This document shows, piece after piece, positions 8,094 to 16,611 of a stretch of DNA of 64,000 nucleotides. The stretch spans positions 62,001-126,000 of the forward strand of contig NZ_BAFT02000065.1 of NCBI RefSeq assembly GCF_000308475.2, given 5' to 3'. This DNA comes from Nocardia brasiliensis NBRC 14402 (GTDB lineage Bacteria; Actinomycetota; Actinomycetes; Mycobacteriales; Mycobacteriaceae). The notes beneath the pieces were generated by a model that was not told where the DNA came from, searched no databases, and saw only the letters and a program-made list of their open reading frames with translations. How positions within the stretch are numbered: position 1 is the stretch's first letter; each line of letters opens with the position of its first letter. A program made the position numbers and the translations under genes.

Positions 8094-8578
8094 CCCGGCC
8101 GCAGTGGGGCAGCATGCGCGAGCCCGATCTCGACCCCACGGCGGAGGCGCTCGCCCGCCAGGTCATGGACGCGGTCGACAACCTGCGCACCGCCACCATC
8201 CGCCTCGACAGCATCGACCCCGCCGAGCTCTTCGAGCGCGCCACCGAGGTGACCGAGGAGTTCATCTCGATGGTCGCGGGGATGGACACCGCGTCCGCGG
8301 CACTGAAGGCGTACGCCGGACGCGTCGCGAGTGGTGAATGTCGTTGGAGCGATATCGAAACCCTCGCCCGGCCGGTGCCGCCGGAGGTAGCCGAGATGAA
8401 AGGCTCGCCGGAGTTCATCTGGCGGTGGTCCCCGGAGCCTCCGGTCGAACCGGCTCCGCCCTCGGCTGTCACCTGGACGCCCACCCGCCGGCCGCGCCCG
8501 GACGACAACGTGGTCGGTCCCAGCGACTGGCCGGACGACTTCGACGACTATCCCGATGAGCGGCGGCCGTGGAGCTGA
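8090..8578 (+). CDS. Small acidic/Pro-rich partner of the ESX-like protein
   Basis: A 162-residue protein from GTG 8090, sharing GTGA with the end of the previous gene, so translation is probably coupled. Residues 10-95 are predicted helical; the last 60 residues are rich in Pro, Trp and Asp (RRPRPDDNVVG, DWPDDFDDYPDE) and look disordered. Coupling and small size suggest a chaperone or co-secreted partner of the ESX-like protein. I recognise no family. Confidence 0.72.
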   Translation: MTRPQWGSMREPDLDPTAEALARQVMDAVDNLRTATIRLDSIDPAELFERATEVTEEFISMVAGMDTASAALKAYAGRVASGECRWSDIETLARPVPPEVAEMKGSPEFIWRWSPEPPVEPAPPSAVTWTPTRRPRPDDNVVGPSDWPDDFDDYPDERRPWS

Positions 8579-8658
8579 GCCGGCGCACACCGTGACCGCG
8601 CACCGCGCGGTGCCGTTACAGTCGGCGACGCACTGCCGAGTCGCATGAGGAGAGTGAT

Positions 8659-9189
8659 GTGAGCCGGTCCGACAGGTTGATCGGCCTGATGTCGCTGGTG
8701 TGGACGCTGGGTGTCGTGGTCGCGGCCGTGGCATTCATGGGGGGTGCGTTGCGACTGGGCGCCGCGATAGTCCGGTGGACCGATTCGCAGCTCGCGATGG
8801 CGCTGTATCTGCCGGTGAGCGTATTCGCGGGCATCGGCGCATGGCTGCTCGTACTGTCCGCCGCATGGCGGTTGCGCCGCAGCTACCTGCGGCGCGCCGG
8901 GGTCGAAGTCGCGGCGGTGGTGGTCGATTCGGAGCTACGGCGAAAATACCGTTCGGGCACGCTCAGCTGGGATCTGTGGCGGGTGCAGGTCGAAGCCCGG
9001 TTCACACACCCGGATTCCGGACGGGATCTCCGCGTCCGAAAGCAGTTCCTCTACCCGCAATTCCGCGAGGCCAAGGCACGCGCCCTCGCCGAGCGGTTGA
9101 GCGTCGGCGCTACCGCCCCTCTGCTGGTCCGCAAGAACTACGCCCTGTTCGACGTCCCCAAACGTCCGGTGTGGACCGACATCTGGTGA
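8659..9189 (+). CDS. Two-helix membrane protein (DUF3592-like)
   Basis: A 176-residue protein starting at GTG 8659 with GAGGAGAG before it. Two membrane segments (about residues 8-31 and 46-69) are followed by a cytosolic beta-rich domain with AVVVDSELRRKYRSG and a later VRVRKQFLYPQF-like stretch, the pattern of DUF3592 proteins. It lies 80 bp after the ESX-like pair and may belong to the same unit. Function unknown. Confidence 0.72.
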   Translation: MSRSDRLIGLMSLVWTLGVVVAAVAFMGGALRLGAAIVRWTDSQLAMALYLPVSVFAGIGAWLLVLSAAWRLRRSYLRRAGVEVAAVVVDSELRRKYRSGTLSWDLWRVQVEARFTHPDSGRDLRVRKQFLYPQFREAKARALAERLSVGATAPLLVRKNYALFDVPKRPVWTDIW

Positions 9190-9281
9190 ACGGCGGATCC
9201 GCCACGCCCGAACGACGGTCGCCTACCAGTGGATTCGCCTGATCCAGCGGTCCTCGGTGCACATCCAGTTACCCTGAGGTG

Positions 9282-10625
9282 ATGCGATTCCCGGTTCGAA
9301 GGTATGTCCTGGCCGTACTCGCTGCCGCCGCATCGACGATGCTGCTGTGTACGAATGCCGCGGCGGCACCGCCGATCCAGCCGGTCGCGGCGCCGCTCGG
9401 CGGTGATTTCCTCTGGGGTGTGGCAAGTTCCGGGTTCCAGTCCGAAGGGCATGCGCCCGACAGCAATTGGACGCGCTACATTCCGTCCCATCCTGATTAC
9501 GACGCGCTGCACGATTCGGTCGACTTCTACGACCGCTACGCGTCCGACATCGATCTGGCGGCGGATCTCGGGGTGCGGGTGTTCCGCATCGGGATCGAAT
9601 GGGCCCGGCTGCAACCCGCGCCGGGGGTGTGGGACGAGGGCGCTTTCCGGTTCTACGACGCGGTGCTGGCAAAGATCGCGCAGGCGGGCATGCGGCCGAT
9701 GATCACCCTCGATCACTGGGTGTATCCGGGGTGGGCGGTCGATCGCGGCGGTTGGCGCAATCCCGGGATGGTGGGGGACTGGCTGGCGAACATGCGCGCG
9801 GTGGTCGATCGTTATGCCGGCCGCGATCCGCTGTGGGTCACGGTGAACGAGCCCGCGGCCTATGTCTCGCACGAGGTGCGCAGGGGCAAGGCCGATCCCG
9901 GCGAGATGCTGGATCGGCTCGCGCAGGCACACAACGCCATCTACGACCACATCCATCAGGTGCAGCCCGGCGCCCAGGTCACCAGCAACGTCGGCTACGT
10001 CGCGGGCTCGGAGGCCGAAGTGAACGGGGCGTTCGTCGACCGCGTCGCGGCTCGGCTCGACTATGTCGGCGTCGACTACTACTTCGGGTTCGACCCCGCG
10101 CAGTCGGTGCTGGGTTCGGTCACCAGGGCGCTCGGTTCGGCCGTGCCGAACCCGCCGGGCATGAACATCTGGGATCTGCCGCTGCGTACGGAGGGCATCT
10201 ACTATGCGCTGCGCCACTATTCGCAGCGTTTCCCGGGTAAACCGCTGTACATCGTGGAGAACGGCATGCCGACCGAGAACGGCGGCCCGCGGCCCGACAG
10301 CTACTCCCGCAGCGATCACCTGCGCGACACCGTGTACTGGATCCAGCGCGCAAAGGCCGACGGCATGAACGTCATGGGCTACAACTACTGGAGCCTCACC
10401 GACAACTACGAATGGGGCAGCTATACACCACGATTCGGCCTTTATACGGTTGACGTGCGCACCGATCCCCCCCTGACCCGCCGTCCCACCGACGCGGTCG
10501 GCACCTACACCCAGCTCGTCGCCGCGGGCGGCGTCCCCGATGACTACCGCCCGACCCGGGCACCGGCGCTCTGCATCCTGGTCGACCCGCCCGCCAGCTG
10601 CCTGACACCCGTCGCGGCACCGTAA
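9282..10625 (+). CDS. Secreted glycoside hydrolase family 1 (beta-glucosidase-like)
   Basis: A 447-residue exported GH1 enzyme with signal peptide cleavage near AAAA-PPI (residue 29-30). The TIM barrel carries GDFLWGVASSGFQSEG at the start, the acid/base Glu190 in TVNEP and the nucleophile Glu326 in IVENG, with YNYWSLTDNYEW near the end as in other GH1 proteins. GH1 retains configuration and acts on beta-glycosides; the secreted form implies an external or cell-wall substrate. A GTG at 9279 just before the ATG is an equal alternative start. Downstream is a remnant that repeats its C-terminal motif. Confidence 0.88.
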   Translation: MRFPVRRYVLAVLAAAASTMLLCTNAAAAPPIQPVAAPLGGDFLWGVASSGFQSEGHAPDSNWTRYIPSHPDYDALHDSVDFYDRYASDIDLAADLGVRVFRIGIEWARLQPAPGVWDEGAFRFYDAVLAKIAQAGMRPMITLDHWVYPGWAVDRGGWRNPGMVGDWLANMRAVVDRYAGRDPLWVTVNEPAAYVSHEVRRGKADPGEMLDRLAQAHNAIYDHIHQVQPGAQVTSNVGYVAGSEAEVNGAFVDRVAARLDYVGVDYYFGFDPAQSVLGSVTRALGSAVPNPPGMNIWDLPLRTEGIYYALRHYSQRFPGKPLYIVENGMPTENGGPRPDSYSRSDHLRDTVYWIQRAKADGMNVMGYNYWSLTDNYEWGSYTPRFGLYTVDVRTDPPLTRRPTDAVGTYTQLVAAGGVPDDYRPTRAPALCILVDPPASCLTPVAAP

Positions 10626-10641
10626 CCGCCTGGTACGCCAA

Positions 10642-10664
10642 TCGATTACCCGAGAGGTAATCGA
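10642..10664. terminator. Hairpin between the GH1 gene and the minus-strand cluster
   Basis: Perfect 9-bp arms TCGATTACC (10642-10650) and GGTAATCGA (10656-10664) with loop CGAGA. It lies between converging genes and could end transcription from both sides. It could also be an operator left from the broken gene after it. Confidence 0.55.
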
Positions 10665-10769
10665 CCCGCGCAGCGCGAGGTGAAGGCGGGCAGTTGGCCG
10701 GGCGTGCCCGAGGACTACCCGCCGACCGCGGCTGTGCAGGCGCTGCGTGCGAGTTCGCCCGGCGACTGA
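10665..10769 (+). pseudogene. Remnant of a second GH1-type C-terminus
   Basis: In one frame this stretch reads GVPEDYPPTAAVQALRASSPGD and stops at 10769. It repeats the tail motif of the preceding GH1 enzyme (GVPDDYRPTRAPAL). There is no start codon or domain upstream. It looks like the end of a second, mostly deleted paralogue. Confidence 0.5.
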
Positions 10770-10775
10770 GCAGGT

Positions 10776-13700
10776 TTACTGCGGTGGCGGCAGGTGGGCG
10801 ATCTGAATCGGTTCGGGTTCCCGGGATCTGGTGACGAGGATGCCGCGGCCCGGGGGCAAGCAGGTGGCGCGGACGTTGCCGCCGAACAGGTTTCCTTCGT
10901 CGGCCGGTGCGCTCATGAGCAGGGCGGCGGCGGACACCTCGCGCAGCCGGCCGAGCAGGCTGCCGTGCAGGGCTCGGGCCAGCCCGGCCGCCCGGCGGGT
11001 GAGCACCACGTGCAGGCCGACGTCGTAGGCGGTCGACAGGAACTCCAGCAGCGGCTCCAGCGGGTCGTCGCCGTCGGTGACGACCAGGTCGTGGTCGTCC
11101 ACCACGACATAGCATTCGGGACCGGTCCACCAGGTGCGCTCGTGCAGTTGATGCGGGCCGATATCGGGTCCCGGGATGCGGGTCGCCAGCAGGTGGCACA
11201 GCTTGTCGATGGCGTCCGGAACCGCTGCGGCAGTACCGCAATAGGCCGTCAGGCGGTTCTCGTCCACCGCGCGCAGCAGCGTCCGCCGGTAGTCGATCAG
11301 CAGGATCTGTGCCTGCTCGGGTGTGGAATTCTCCACGATGCCGCGCAGGATGTTGTGCAGCAGGGTGGTTTTCCCGTAGCCCTGGTCGGCGAAGGCCATG
11401 AAGTGCGGCTGCGCCTCGAAATCCAGTGCGAGCGGCGATAATTCCCGTTCGCCGAGGCCGACCACCACGTGCGTGGCATCCTGGGTGACACCGGTGTGCA
11501 GCGCCGACCGGAGCACGTGGGTGCGCGGGATATCGAGCGGCAGCAGGCGCACCTCCGGCGCGCGGCGCGCACCGTAGATCGTGCGTAATTGCCGGGCGGC
11601 CGCCGCGATCCCACCCGGCAGGTGCTGCGGATCGGTATCCGCGTCCAGCCGCGGCAGCGCGATGAGCAGGTGCAACTTGTCCGGGGAGAGCCCGCGACCG
11701 GGATGCTCAGGTGGCACCGTGCCCGCGGCCTGCCGGTCCAGCTGAGAGTCGGCGGGATCACCGAGCCGCAGCTCGATCAGGGTGCCGATCGTTTCCGGCA
11801 TGGCGAGCCGGGAGCGGGTCCATGGCGGCAGCGTGACCACGAGGTGGATACCGCAGGGCGGTCCCTGCGTCGCCACGGTGACCAGCGTCTGCTCCAGGGC
11901 GGGGTAGTCCTGCTGCAGTACATCGAGTCCGTCGACGATCAGGAAGACATCGCCGTACTCGTCGGCGGAGAGCGGATCCGCGGCGCGCCGGCCCGGCGGC
12001 AACTCCGCCAAACGCGCTTTGTGCGACCGGAATTCGTGCATCGAGGTGAGCCCGAGCTCGCGGAACCGCTGTTCTCTGCGCCCGACCAGCGCCGCGACCT
12101 CGGCGACGGTGCGCCGTACCCGATCCGAATCACGACGTCCGGCAACCGATCCCACGTGCGGGATGTCGGCGAGCCCGGCCAGCACGCCGCCCAGATCCAA
12201 GCAGTAGAACTGCACCTGCTCCGGGGTGTGCGTGGCCGCGGCGGCCACGATCAGGGTCCGCAGCGCCGTCGATTTGCCGGAGCGCGGTCCGCCGACGATC
12301 GCCATATGGCCCGAACTACTGGACAAGTCGGCGACCAGCACGTCCCGGCGGTGCTTGCGCGGTACATCGACGACCCCGATCGGCAGCCGCAGCGCGCCGG
12401 GCAGATCGGCCGACCGGGCGCTGTTCCACTGCCGCAGCAGCATGCCCACCGTCGTCGAATCGCCCAGCGGTTCGGGCCAGATCTGGTGCGCCACGGGGCC
12501 GTCGCGGCCGAGGGCGACGGCCAGCGATTCCGCTACCGGCCGGTCGACGCCGCCGCTGCCCGCGGTCGCCGGGCCCGGGCCGGACGCGTACGCCGCCCGG
12601 AAACGGGTGACGGTACCCGCACCGATCCGCAGGTAGCCGTATCCGGGGATCCGCGGCAGGTGATAGGCATCGGTGGTACCGAGCACAAGTCGGGACTCGG
12701 CGGGTGAAAAGGTGCGCAGCGCAATGCGATACGAAAGATAGCTGTCCAGCGCGCGCAACCGCCACTCGTCCGGGCGTTGCGTGCCGAGCAGCAGATGCAT
12801 GCCGAGCGAACGGCCCAGCCTGCCGATCCGCACCAGCACATCGACGAAGGTGGAAGTCCCCGAGAGCAATTCCACGAACTCCTCGATCACGATGACGAGC
12901 TCGGGCAGCGGCGGCAGCGCCTTGCCGGTGGCGCGGGCCTGCTCGTATTCGCCGATCGTGGCGTACGGCCCGGCGTCCTGCAGCAACTGCTGGCGTCGCT
13001 CGATCTCGCCCGCGAGCACCTGCTGCAGCCGTTCCCGCAGATAGAGATCCTGTTCCACATCGCGGACATGACCGGCCAGATGCGGCAGGCAGCTCAGCGG
13101 CTGGAAGGTCGCGCCGCCCTTGAAATCGACGAGCAGGAAGTTCACCCGGTCCGGGGGATGGTGCAGGGCCAGCCCGAGCACGATGGTGCGCAGCAGTTCG
13201 GACTTGCCCGCGCCGGTCGCACCGACCACCAGCCCGTGCGGTCCCATGCCACCGTCGCCGACCTGCTTGAGGTCGATGAACACCGGTTCGCCGGGTCGTG
13301 TCGCGCCGATCGGAATCCGCAACATCTCACGCGGCGACCGATCCTGCCACCAGCGGGTGAGATCGAGCACCGCGACATCGCCGATACCGTGCAGCGCGGC
13401 GAAATCGACGTCGACATCGGCGCCGGTCTGCCCGGCCCCGGCCCCCGCCGCGCTGTGCCGGGCGCGCAGCCGGGCCACCAGATCCGCTGCGCCATCGGTC
13501 ATGTCGTCGACCAGCGTGGGGTCGGCGGGTGGCTCGCGAATGTCGGGCACCGCGATCCGGAAGGGCTGCTGCTGGTGCAGGGCCCACCCCGGCCCTTCGG
13601 GTAGGCGCAGCGCACGCTCCGGGTCGATCCGGGAGTCGCCCGGACGGTGCAGGCGTAGTTCGATCTGCACGGTCAGCAGCCGGGCCATCCAGTCCGGCAC

Positions 13701-15122
13701 GTCGTTCCAGTCCCGGACGGTGGCAATGACGTGCACGCCGAACTCCGGTCCGGCATCGGCGATCCGCCGCACCATCTCCGGCACCCGGGGCAGCTCCGCG
13801 AAATCGTCCCAGCGGTCCAGGATCAGGAACAGGTCCGGCACCGGCCCCTCGGCCAGGGTGGCGCGAACCGCCCGCAGATTGGCGGGGGAGTCGATGGTGT
13901 GCTTGCGGTACAGCCGCTTTCGGCTGCCGATCTGCTCGAGCATGCGCCGCAACAACGCGTCCACCTGTTCGGGCTCGTCGTCACCGACCACGTCCGCGAC
14001 ATGTGGCAGGTCACGCATGGAGCCCAGGCGATTACTCGATTCCAGGACATGGATCCGCGCTTCGTCCGCCGAGTGGGTCAGCACCAGCGCGGCGACCAGG
14101 GTGCGCAGCAGCGTGCTCTTGCCCGAACCCGCCCGGCCGACGATGAGCAGGCCGTCGTCCGCCCCGGCGAACTCCAGCTGCACGATATCGCCCGCCGTAC
14201 CGTCGGACCGGCGCTGCCTGCCGATCGGCACGGCCAATCGCGAAGTGCCCCACCAGTTCTCCGCGCGCAACCCGGCGTCCTCGTCCACCTGTTCCAACCG
14301 GCCGAGCAGACTGCCGAGCAGCACCCGGTCGCCGCTGTCGCTGGCCCCGGGGGTCCGGCGCCGGGTGCGGGCGATGAACACCTCGTCGTTGAGAAAGCCG
14401 TAGTGACTGGGTGTTTGGCGATCGGTGCGGCGGCGCACCTCCTCGCTGACATAGGTCCACAGGTCGTGCGTGCTGATCTGACCGGTGCCGTTGCCCGCCA
14501 ATCCCGCGGTGGTGATGCCGCTGACGATGGCCGAGGTGAACATCGACAGCGGCACGGAATCCTCGGTGGCGGGCCGGATTCCGTCCTCGGCGATCTGCAC
14601 GCCGGTGCAGGCGGTCATCACGCAGATACCGTCGCCCGCGACGAGGTGCTGGCCGACCCCGTCGTCGATGCCGCCTGCCGCCTTGATCACATCGCTGCCG
14701 AGGAAAGCTCCGCTGTAGCAGCAGTCCAGGAGGATGACCTTGGCCGCGGCGCTGGACTCACGGATCAGCTCCTTGATGAACGAGGACGACACCGCGGAAC
14801 TACTCGGCAGCGTCGGATCCGTATTGCAGGCGGCCAGATACAGATTGCGACTCGTGCGAAAGCCGTGCCCGGAGTAATAGAACAGCACGAGATCTTCCGA
14901 ACGCGCGGTGCGGAACAATCGTTCGATGCTGCGCTCGATCTCGGTCTTCGACTCGTTGACCAGGATCTCCGCGGGCTGGAACGCGCCGATGCTGGGATCG
15001 TGCAACAGGTTTCGCAGCTCGCGGGCGTCCGAGACCGGTGCGTAGAGCTGCGAGATCGACGTCGAATGAAAGGTGTCGTTGGCGACGAACAGCGCGATCC
15101 GGCGGCCCCGGGGGCTAGTCAT
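10776..15122 (-). CDS. Caspase-like peptidase fused to four FtsK/EccC-type ATPase modules
   Basis: A 1448-residue protein. Residues 1-250 form a caspase-like (C14) peptidase with the dyad His86 in FYYSGHGF and Cys135 in LLDCCYSGAF. Four P-loop modules follow: GRAGSGKST (329-337), GATGAGKSE (634-642), GGPRSGKST (944-952) and ADQGYGKTT (1245-1253). The last three match EccC D1, D2 and D3 in order (LLVDFKGGATF after the second, YCLDLGG after the third, LLIDYRR after the fourth). The first is extra. Module 2 has VIVIEEF in place of a normal Walker B Asp. EccC's N-terminal membrane helices are absent, so it is probably cytosolic. ATG 15122 overlaps the EACC1 gene by 8 bp; 57 upstream in-frame residues belong to that gene's shadow. 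It is best described as an EACC1-associated caspase. Confidence 0.88.
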   Translation of the reverse strand: MTSPRGRRIALFVANDTFHSTSISQLYAPVSDARELRNLLHDPSIGAFQPAEILVNESKTEIERSIERLFRTARSEDLVLFYYSGHGFRTSRNLYLAACNTDPTLPSSSAVSSSFIKELIRESSAAAKVILLDCCYSGAFLGSDVIKAAGGIDDGVGQHLVAGDGICVMTACTGVQIAEDGIRPATEDSVPLSMFTSAIVSGITTAGLAGNGTGQISTHDLWTYVSEEVRRRTDRQTPSHYGFLNDEVFIARTRRRTPGASDSGDRVLLGSLLGRLEQVDEDAGLRAENWWGTSRLAVPIGRQRRSDGTAGDIVQLEFAGADDGLLIVGRAGSGKSTLLRTLVAALVLTHSADEARIHVLESSNRLGSMRDLPHVADVVGDDEPEQVDALLRRMLEQIGSRKRLYRKHTIDSPANLRAVRATLAEGPVPDLFLILDRWDDFAELPRVPEMVRRIADAGPEFGVHVIATVRDWNDVPDWMARLLTVQIELRLHRPGDSRIDPERALRLPEGPGWALHQQQPFRIAVPDIREPPADPTLVDDMTDGAADLVARLRARHSAAGAGAGQTGADVDVDFAALHGIGDVAVLDLTRWWQDRSPREMLRIPIGATRPGEPVFIDLKQVGDGGMGPHGLVVGATGAGKSELLRTIVLGLALHHPPDRVNFLLVDFKGGATFQPLSCLPHLAGHVRDVEQDLYLRERLQQVLAGEIERRQQLLQDAGPYATIGEYEQARATGKALPPLPELVIVIEEFVELLSGTSTFVDVLVRIGRLGRSLGMHLLLGTQRPDEWRLRALDSYLSYRIALRTFSPAESRLVLGTTDAYHLPRIPGYGYLRIGAGTVTRFRAAYASGPGPATAGSGGVDRPVAESLAVALGRDGPVAHQIWPEPLGDSTTVGMLLRQWNSARSADLPGALRLPIGVVDVPRKHRRDVLVADLSSSSGHMAIVGGPRSGKSTALRTLIVAAAATHTPEQVQFYCLDLGGVLAGLADIPHVGSVAGRRDSDRVRRTVAEVAALVGRREQRFRELGLTSMHEFRSHKARLAELPPGRRAADPLSADEYGDVFLIVDGLDVLQQDYPALEQTLVTVATQGPPCGIHLVVTLPPWTRSRLAMPETIGTLIELRLGDPADSQLDRQAAGTVPPEHPGRGLSPDKLHLLIALPRLDADTDPQHLPGGIAAAARQLRTIYGARRAPEVRLLPLDIPRTHVLRSALHTGVTQDATHVVVGLGERELSPLALDFEAQPHFMAFADQGYGKTTLLHNILRGIVENSTPEQAQILLIDYRRTLLRAVDENRLTAYCGTAAAVPDAIDKLCHLLATRIPGPDIGPHQLHERTWWTGPECYVVVDDHDLVVTDGDDPLEPLLEFLSTAYDVGLHVVLTRRAAGLARALHGSLLGRLREVSAAALLMSAPADEGNLFGGNVRATCLPPGRGILVTRSREPEPIQIAHLPPPQ

Positions 15123-15483
15123 CGCCGAACAGACTCCGTAACTGATCGACGACGCCGTCGACCTGCCCATCGGTCGGCCGGACGATCGTGACGCCACGGT
15201 TGCCCTTACGGACCGTGACGGATTCGGCCCGGTTCCGCGCGAGAAACCGGATGACGATATCGCGGACCGCCCAGGACGCGGCACTGAGCGCACCCCCGGA
15301 CACGAGCAACTGACCGAGCTCGACCGCGGTACCGGACTTCGTCCCGGAACGGCCGGCCTTGGTCACCGGCTCGACCGCCACGCCCGAGATCTCGCGCAGC
15401 TCCCCGGCCAGCTCGTCGGCCAGTTGATCGAGCCGCTGTTCCTCCCGCGGATCGACGGTGACGATGAACAACACGTCGGCCAT
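15115..15483 (-). CDS. EACC1-type protein (effector-associated constant component)
   Basis: A 122-residue protein. The N-terminus MADVLFIVTVDP, a middle helix rich in small residues (GALSAASWAVRDIVIRFLA) and a basic strand (VTVRKGNRGVTIVRP) match the EACC1 family, described in comparative genomics of actinobacterial conflict systems as a constant partner of caspase, trypsin or other effectors. ATG 15483 has AAAAGGGGAGG at good distance; the longer frame to 15570 is not needed. It overlaps the caspase gene by 8 bp, so the two are coupled. The proposed role is adaptor or sensor for the effector. The call rests on pattern recognition. Confidence 0.75.
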   Translation of the reverse strand: MADVLFIVTVDPREEQRLDQLADELAGELREISGVAVEPVTKAGRSGTKSGTAVELGQLLVSGGALSAASWAVRDIVIRFLARNRAESVTVRKGNRGVTIVRPTDGQVDGVVDQLRSLFGDD

Positions 15484-15529
15484 CGATATGCCTCCCCTTT
15501 TCGACTGCCGCATCCCACGGCACACCGTC

Positions 15530-15535
15530 ATTCTA
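15530..15535 (-). promoter_or_regulatory. Possible -10 element for the EACC1-caspase pair
   Basis: On the minus strand TAGAAT lies 47 bp before the EACC1 start, inside the only sizeable gap (140 bp) of the cluster. No convincing -35 was found, so this is a weak hint that the effector pair has its own promoter. Confidence 0.3.
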
Positions 15536-15623
15536 GTGCGTGAGACGCCGAACGAGCTGCGGTCTTGCACCTATGGGATAACAACAGTGTCCCCGGCGCG
15601 GCGGTCGCTTCCGCCGTGCGTGC

Positions 15624-16610
15624 TCACCAGTCGTGGCTGATGATCTTCGAATTGCGCAGTGCCCGCAGGGTCGCCGTGGTCATGCGGTCGCGCAACTGCC
15701 CGACCCGCGCGGTCCACTGCCGGGTGAACCCGGGATCGGCTTCCAGCCCCTCCCACAACCGCCGCAACTGCGGCGCGGTGTGCGCGCCCGGCATCCAGAG
15801 CGGCACAAGCTGTTCCAGCACGGGCACGAGCTGCTCCAGCACCATCTCGGTCTCGTGGTCGGCCCTGGCGCCGCGGTCGGCTACCTGGCCGATGGTGGTG
15901 AGCAGCCAGTCGTGGATCGCGAGGTCCTCGCAGAAGCGCTGTGCCACAGCGGCATCCTGCGGCCCCAGGGTGAGTCGCACGGTGCGCAGCGTGTCGCCGG
16001 CCAGATGAAACGCGAAGTGGGGTCGGCCGTCCGGCTCCGGCGACACCTCGACGGACCAGCGCAGTCGCGTGCTGCCCGCGCGGAACGGCACCTTCTGGTC
16101 GAGTCGCGGGTCGACCCGGGTGAAGGTGGACATGCGCTGACTGACCGAGGTCAGGTCGAGCTGCTCGGTGTCCTGCGCGTGCAGGTGGCCGTCCGCGATC
16201 CGGCCGGCCGGCCGCGCGCCGAGCGCGCTCACCGCGTCGACGGTGCCCGGCCTGCTCAGGTAGTACGACCACGGTTGCCGGTCCTGCGCCCGCATCACCC
16301 TGGTGTGCGACGAGCCCTGTAACACCCGGCCGCCGATCACCACCGTGCGCGAGGCGACGGTGCCGATCACGTGAATGTGCTTGCCCGACATCGGGATCAG
16401 ATCGCAATCCACGCCTTCGAAACGGTTCGGCGACACCACCAGCGGCATCGGCCGCGCCCGGGCGGTCACCGCGATACCGGGTTGCACCGCGCTCAGCAGC
16501 TCGACCCCGGCGGTCGTGTCCAGCGCGTTCCGGGACGGCAGCAGACAGGTGTGGATCTCGCCGAGCACGACCAGCGGTGGGTCGTCGGATGCCACGACGG
16601 CGTCGTTCAT
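15624..16610 (-). CDS. SCO2521-family protein
   Basis: A 328-residue protein that I recognise as the SCO2521 family: start block VVLGEIHTCLLPSRNAL, then SPNRFEGVDCDL and a C-terminal helical region. It has no signal peptide, membrane helix or known catalytic motif. ATG 16610 follows the previous stop by one base (TGAGATGA), so it is translated from the same message. Members occur in a conserved actinobacterial cluster of unknown function. Position next to the EACC1-caspase pair suggests a link with that effector. Confidence 0.75.
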   Translation of the reverse strand: MNDAVVASDDPPLVVLGEIHTCLLPSRNALDTTAGVELLSAVQPGIAVTARARPMPLVVSPNRFEGVDCDLIPMSGKHIHVIGTVASRTVVIGGRVLQGSSHTRVMRAQDRQPWSYYLSRPGTVDAVSALGARPAGRIADGHLHAQDTEQLDLTSVSQRMSTFTRVDPRLDQKVPFRAGSTRLRWSVEVSPEPDGRPHFAFHLAGDTLRTVRLTLGPQDAAVAQRFCEDLAIHDWLLTTIGQVADRGARADHETEMVLEQLVPVLEQLVPLWMPGAHTAPQLRRLWEGLEADPGFTRQWTARVGQLRDRMTTATLRALRNSKIISHDW

Positions 16611-16611
16611 C

